Below the pieces are notes generated by a model. That model did no database searches. It worked only from the letters and a program-made list of their open reading frames with translations, and was not told the origin of the DNA. This document shows positions 6,298-7,233 of a DNA stretch of 7,233 nt, piece by piece. Position numbers and translations under genes: made by a program. The stretch covers positions 1 to 7,233 of the forward strand of contig CAYGWP010000594.1 in assembly GCA_964353455.1 (NCBI GenBank). Direction: 5' to 3'. The stretch's first letter is position 1. Every line of letters begins with the position of its first letter. The stretch comes from CAYGWP01 sp964353455. Its GTDB lineage: Bacteria > Planctomycetota > Phycisphaerae > FEN-1346.

Positions 6298-7233
6298 CTA
6301 CAACTTGATGGCCGCCCAGACCCGCTCGGCATCAATGCCCGCCATTTCTCCGTCGCGCGACCGGATGATCCGCACGTGCCGCCCGCGCGGCCCCCAGACC
6401 CGCGGATCGCTCGGCCCGAACAGGGCGACCGTCGGCGTCGCCCGGCCGCCGCGCCCGTCCGCACCTGCGCGGTGGGTCTCCCGACCCACCGCGCCATGTG
6501 GCGGCGCGGGGGCGAGCCGATCCCGCTTCTCGCGCGGCGGGTCGGGAGACCCGCCGCGCTCAACATCCTCCGGTCCGCGGCGGTTGATGGCCGGCCGGCG
6601 CACCGCCGCCGCAAGGTGCGTGATGCCGGAATCGTTCCCCAGGTATGCATCCGCGATGGCCAGGACGCCCGCCAACCGCTGGAGGTCGAGGTCGGCGAGG
6701 ACGGCATCGCCCGAGTCGGCCGGCGGCAGCGTGCCGCGCTCCACCTCGGCCGGGCCGATGAGCCACGCCACCTGCCGGCCGGCGCCCGCCCGCAGCCGCC
6801 GCGCAATCCGGAGAAACCGGTCCATCGGCCAGTTCTTCTTCAAGGAGCCGCTGCCGGGGTGGATGGCGACAAAGGGGCCGGCAATTCCCCTTTCCTTTAA
6901 TATGTTGCGCGCCGCCTCAAGCACGTCGCCCGGGACGCGAACCTCGGGTTCATCCGGCACGGGTGGCAGGTCCAGCCGCGCGGTCGCCTCGCGGAGGATC
7001 CATGCGGCGGCCGGGTGCGCCCAGTCGGGCGGGGGCAGCGGATTGATCGCAATTCGCAGGGGACTGCCCTCCGGGACCGTGCGCGGCGGGTCTCCCGACC
7101 CGCCGCGCCCTGTTGGGGCGAGGGGGCAAGGGGGTTCCGGTCTTCGCGCGGCGGGTCGGGAGACCCGCCGCGCTGGGGGTAAAGGCGCGGGCTTCGAGAG
7201 GAAATCCACAACGAGGTCGGCTCCGGCGACGGC
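6298..7233 (-). CDS. Glycosyltransferase family 9 (heptosyltransferase-like), C-terminal part, with two in-frame palindromic-repeat insertions
   Basis: The frame is open to the window edge (first codons AVAGADLVVDFLSKP), so the true start is outside. A GTG at 7209 is internal. Numbering the 311 visible residues from 7233, the family hallmarks are VAIHPGSGSLKKNWP (122-136), the nucleotide-sugar region NDSGITHLAAAV (200-211) and TPTVALFGPSDPRVWGPRG (266-284). Members transfer sugars such as heptose from nucleotide donors to cell-envelope lipopolysaccharide or similar glycans. Two additions are abnormal. Residues 21-51 are encoded by the repeat at 7081-7173. About 53 extra residues (roughly 212-265, rich in Arg, Gly and Pro) separate AAAV from TPTV, where the family normally has about two. 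That insert contains the repeat at 6467-6559. The frame survives both insertions. The enzyme may tolerate surface loops or may be damaged. The exact sugar and acceptor cannot be told. Confidence 0.85.
   Translation of the reverse strand, partial: AVAGADLVVDFLSKPAPLPPARRVSRPAARRPEPPCPLAPTGRGGSGDPPRTVPEGSPLRIAINPLPPPDWAHPAAAWILREATARLDLPPVPDEPEVRVPGDVLEAARNILKERGIAGPFVAIHPGSGSLKKNWPMDRFLRIARRLRAGAGRQVAWLIGPAEVERGTLPPADSGDAVLADLDLQRLAGVLAIADAYLGNDSGITHLAAAVRRPAINRRGPEDVERGGSPDPPREKRDRLAPAPPHGAVGRETHRAGADGRGGRATPTVALFGPSDPRVWGPRGRHVRIIRSRDGEMAGIDAERVWAAIKL
6467..6559. repeat. 93-bp REPIN-like palindromic element, copy A, inside the glycosyltransferase gene
   Basis: The left hairpin (6467-6494) has a perfect 12-bp stem, GCGCGGTGGGTC with its complement, and a TCCC loop. 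The right hairpin (6532-6559) has a perfect 12-bp stem, GCGCGGCGGGTC with its complement, and a GGGA loop. The two are inverted copies of each other around a 37-base spacer (6495-6531). Compared with the other arms, the left stem has a C-G pair replaced by T-A at 6473/6488, a paired change that keeps the stem. The element contains no stop codon in any frame on either strand. Its outer boundary may be larger, because the host protein has about 53 extra residues here against 31 for the core. Confidence 0.92.
7081..7173. repeat. 93-bp REPIN-like palindromic element, copy B, inside the glycosyltransferase gene
   Basis: This copy has the same layout and exactly the same length as the copy at 6467-6559: left hairpin 7081-7108 (12-bp stem, TCCC loop), a 37-base spacer and right hairpin 7146-7173 (12-bp stem, GGGA loop). 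All four stem arms carry the canonical GCGCGGCGGGTC or its complement. The spacer matches the other copy at 25 of 37 positions without gaps, so the two copies are related but diverged. It begins and ends exactly on codon boundaries of the host gene and encodes 31 residues starting ARRVSRPAARRPEPP. No stop codon occurs in any of six frames. I see no GTAG-type tetranucleotide at its edges and no transposase in the window. Confidence 0.92.

Noticed and set aside
6292..6900. Plus-strand frame of 202 codons, and a minus-strand frame of 190 codons at 6234-6806, overlapping the glycosyltransferase
   Set aside because: Only the frame 6298-7233 carries GT9 motifs. The others are held open by G+C bias and by the stop-free palindromic element.
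6467..7173. CRISPR array
   Set aside because: There are only two units more than 500 bases apart, each internally palindromic and lying in coding sequence. This is not a regular repeat-spacer array.
7207..7209. GTG at 7209 as the start of the glycosyltransferase
   Set aside because: The frame stays open to the window edge, and the preceding residues (AVAGADLV) fit the family. The N-terminal domain expected of GT9 is also missing, so the true start is outside.

Overview
The window is G+C-rich, with long stop-poor shadow frames on both strands. It most resembles a Planctomycetota genome, perhaps a Phycisphaerae-like lineage. That assignment rests on the first protein, whose C-terminal half looks like a conserved planctomycete protein, and on the secreted multi-domain protein with an N-terminal binding-type sandwich. 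It is recognition from memory, not a search result.

Layout. (1) 3-1031 (+): C-terminal part of a large helical, Gly/Ser-rich conserved protein whose 5' end lies outside the window. (2) 1057-3174 (+): a soluble hybrid histidine kinase (PAS-GAF-HisKA-HATPase-REC), 25 bases downstream and probably co-transcribed with (1). (3) 3217-5736 (-): a convergently transcribed exported protein of about 839 residues, with an N-terminal sandwich domain and a C-terminal alpha/alpha-toroid-like region, probably acting on or binding glycans. (4) 5749-6030: a divergent promoter region. It holds a sigma70-like promoter and a leader of about 149 nt for the cold-shock gene, including two perfect interleaved helices just before the ribosome binding site. 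(5) 6031-6237 (+): a CspA-family cold-shock protein, followed by a clear rho-independent terminator at 6255-6287. (6) 6298-7233 (-): C-terminal part of a family 9 glycosyltransferase (heptosyltransferase-like), cut by the window edge.

The most striking features are two. First, the glycosyltransferase gene carries two copies of an exactly 93-bp palindromic element. Each copy has two 28-nt hairpins in inverted orientation around a 37-nt spacer, resembling a REPIN. Both copies sit inside the coding sequence without breaking the reading frame, are read in different frames, and have no stop codon in any of the six frames. One splits the conserved motif joining NDSG..HLAAA to TPTVALFGPSDP. A probable degraded half-hairpin of the same family lies just after the kinase gene. 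Second, the csp leader has an a-b-a'-b' arrangement of 10- and 11-bp helices, which must form either a pseudoknot or two mutually exclusive folds. This fits an RNA switch or thermosensor.

The genes do not form one obvious pathway. The kinase and csp gene are regulatory, and the exported protein and glycosyltransferase suggest glycan and cell-envelope work.
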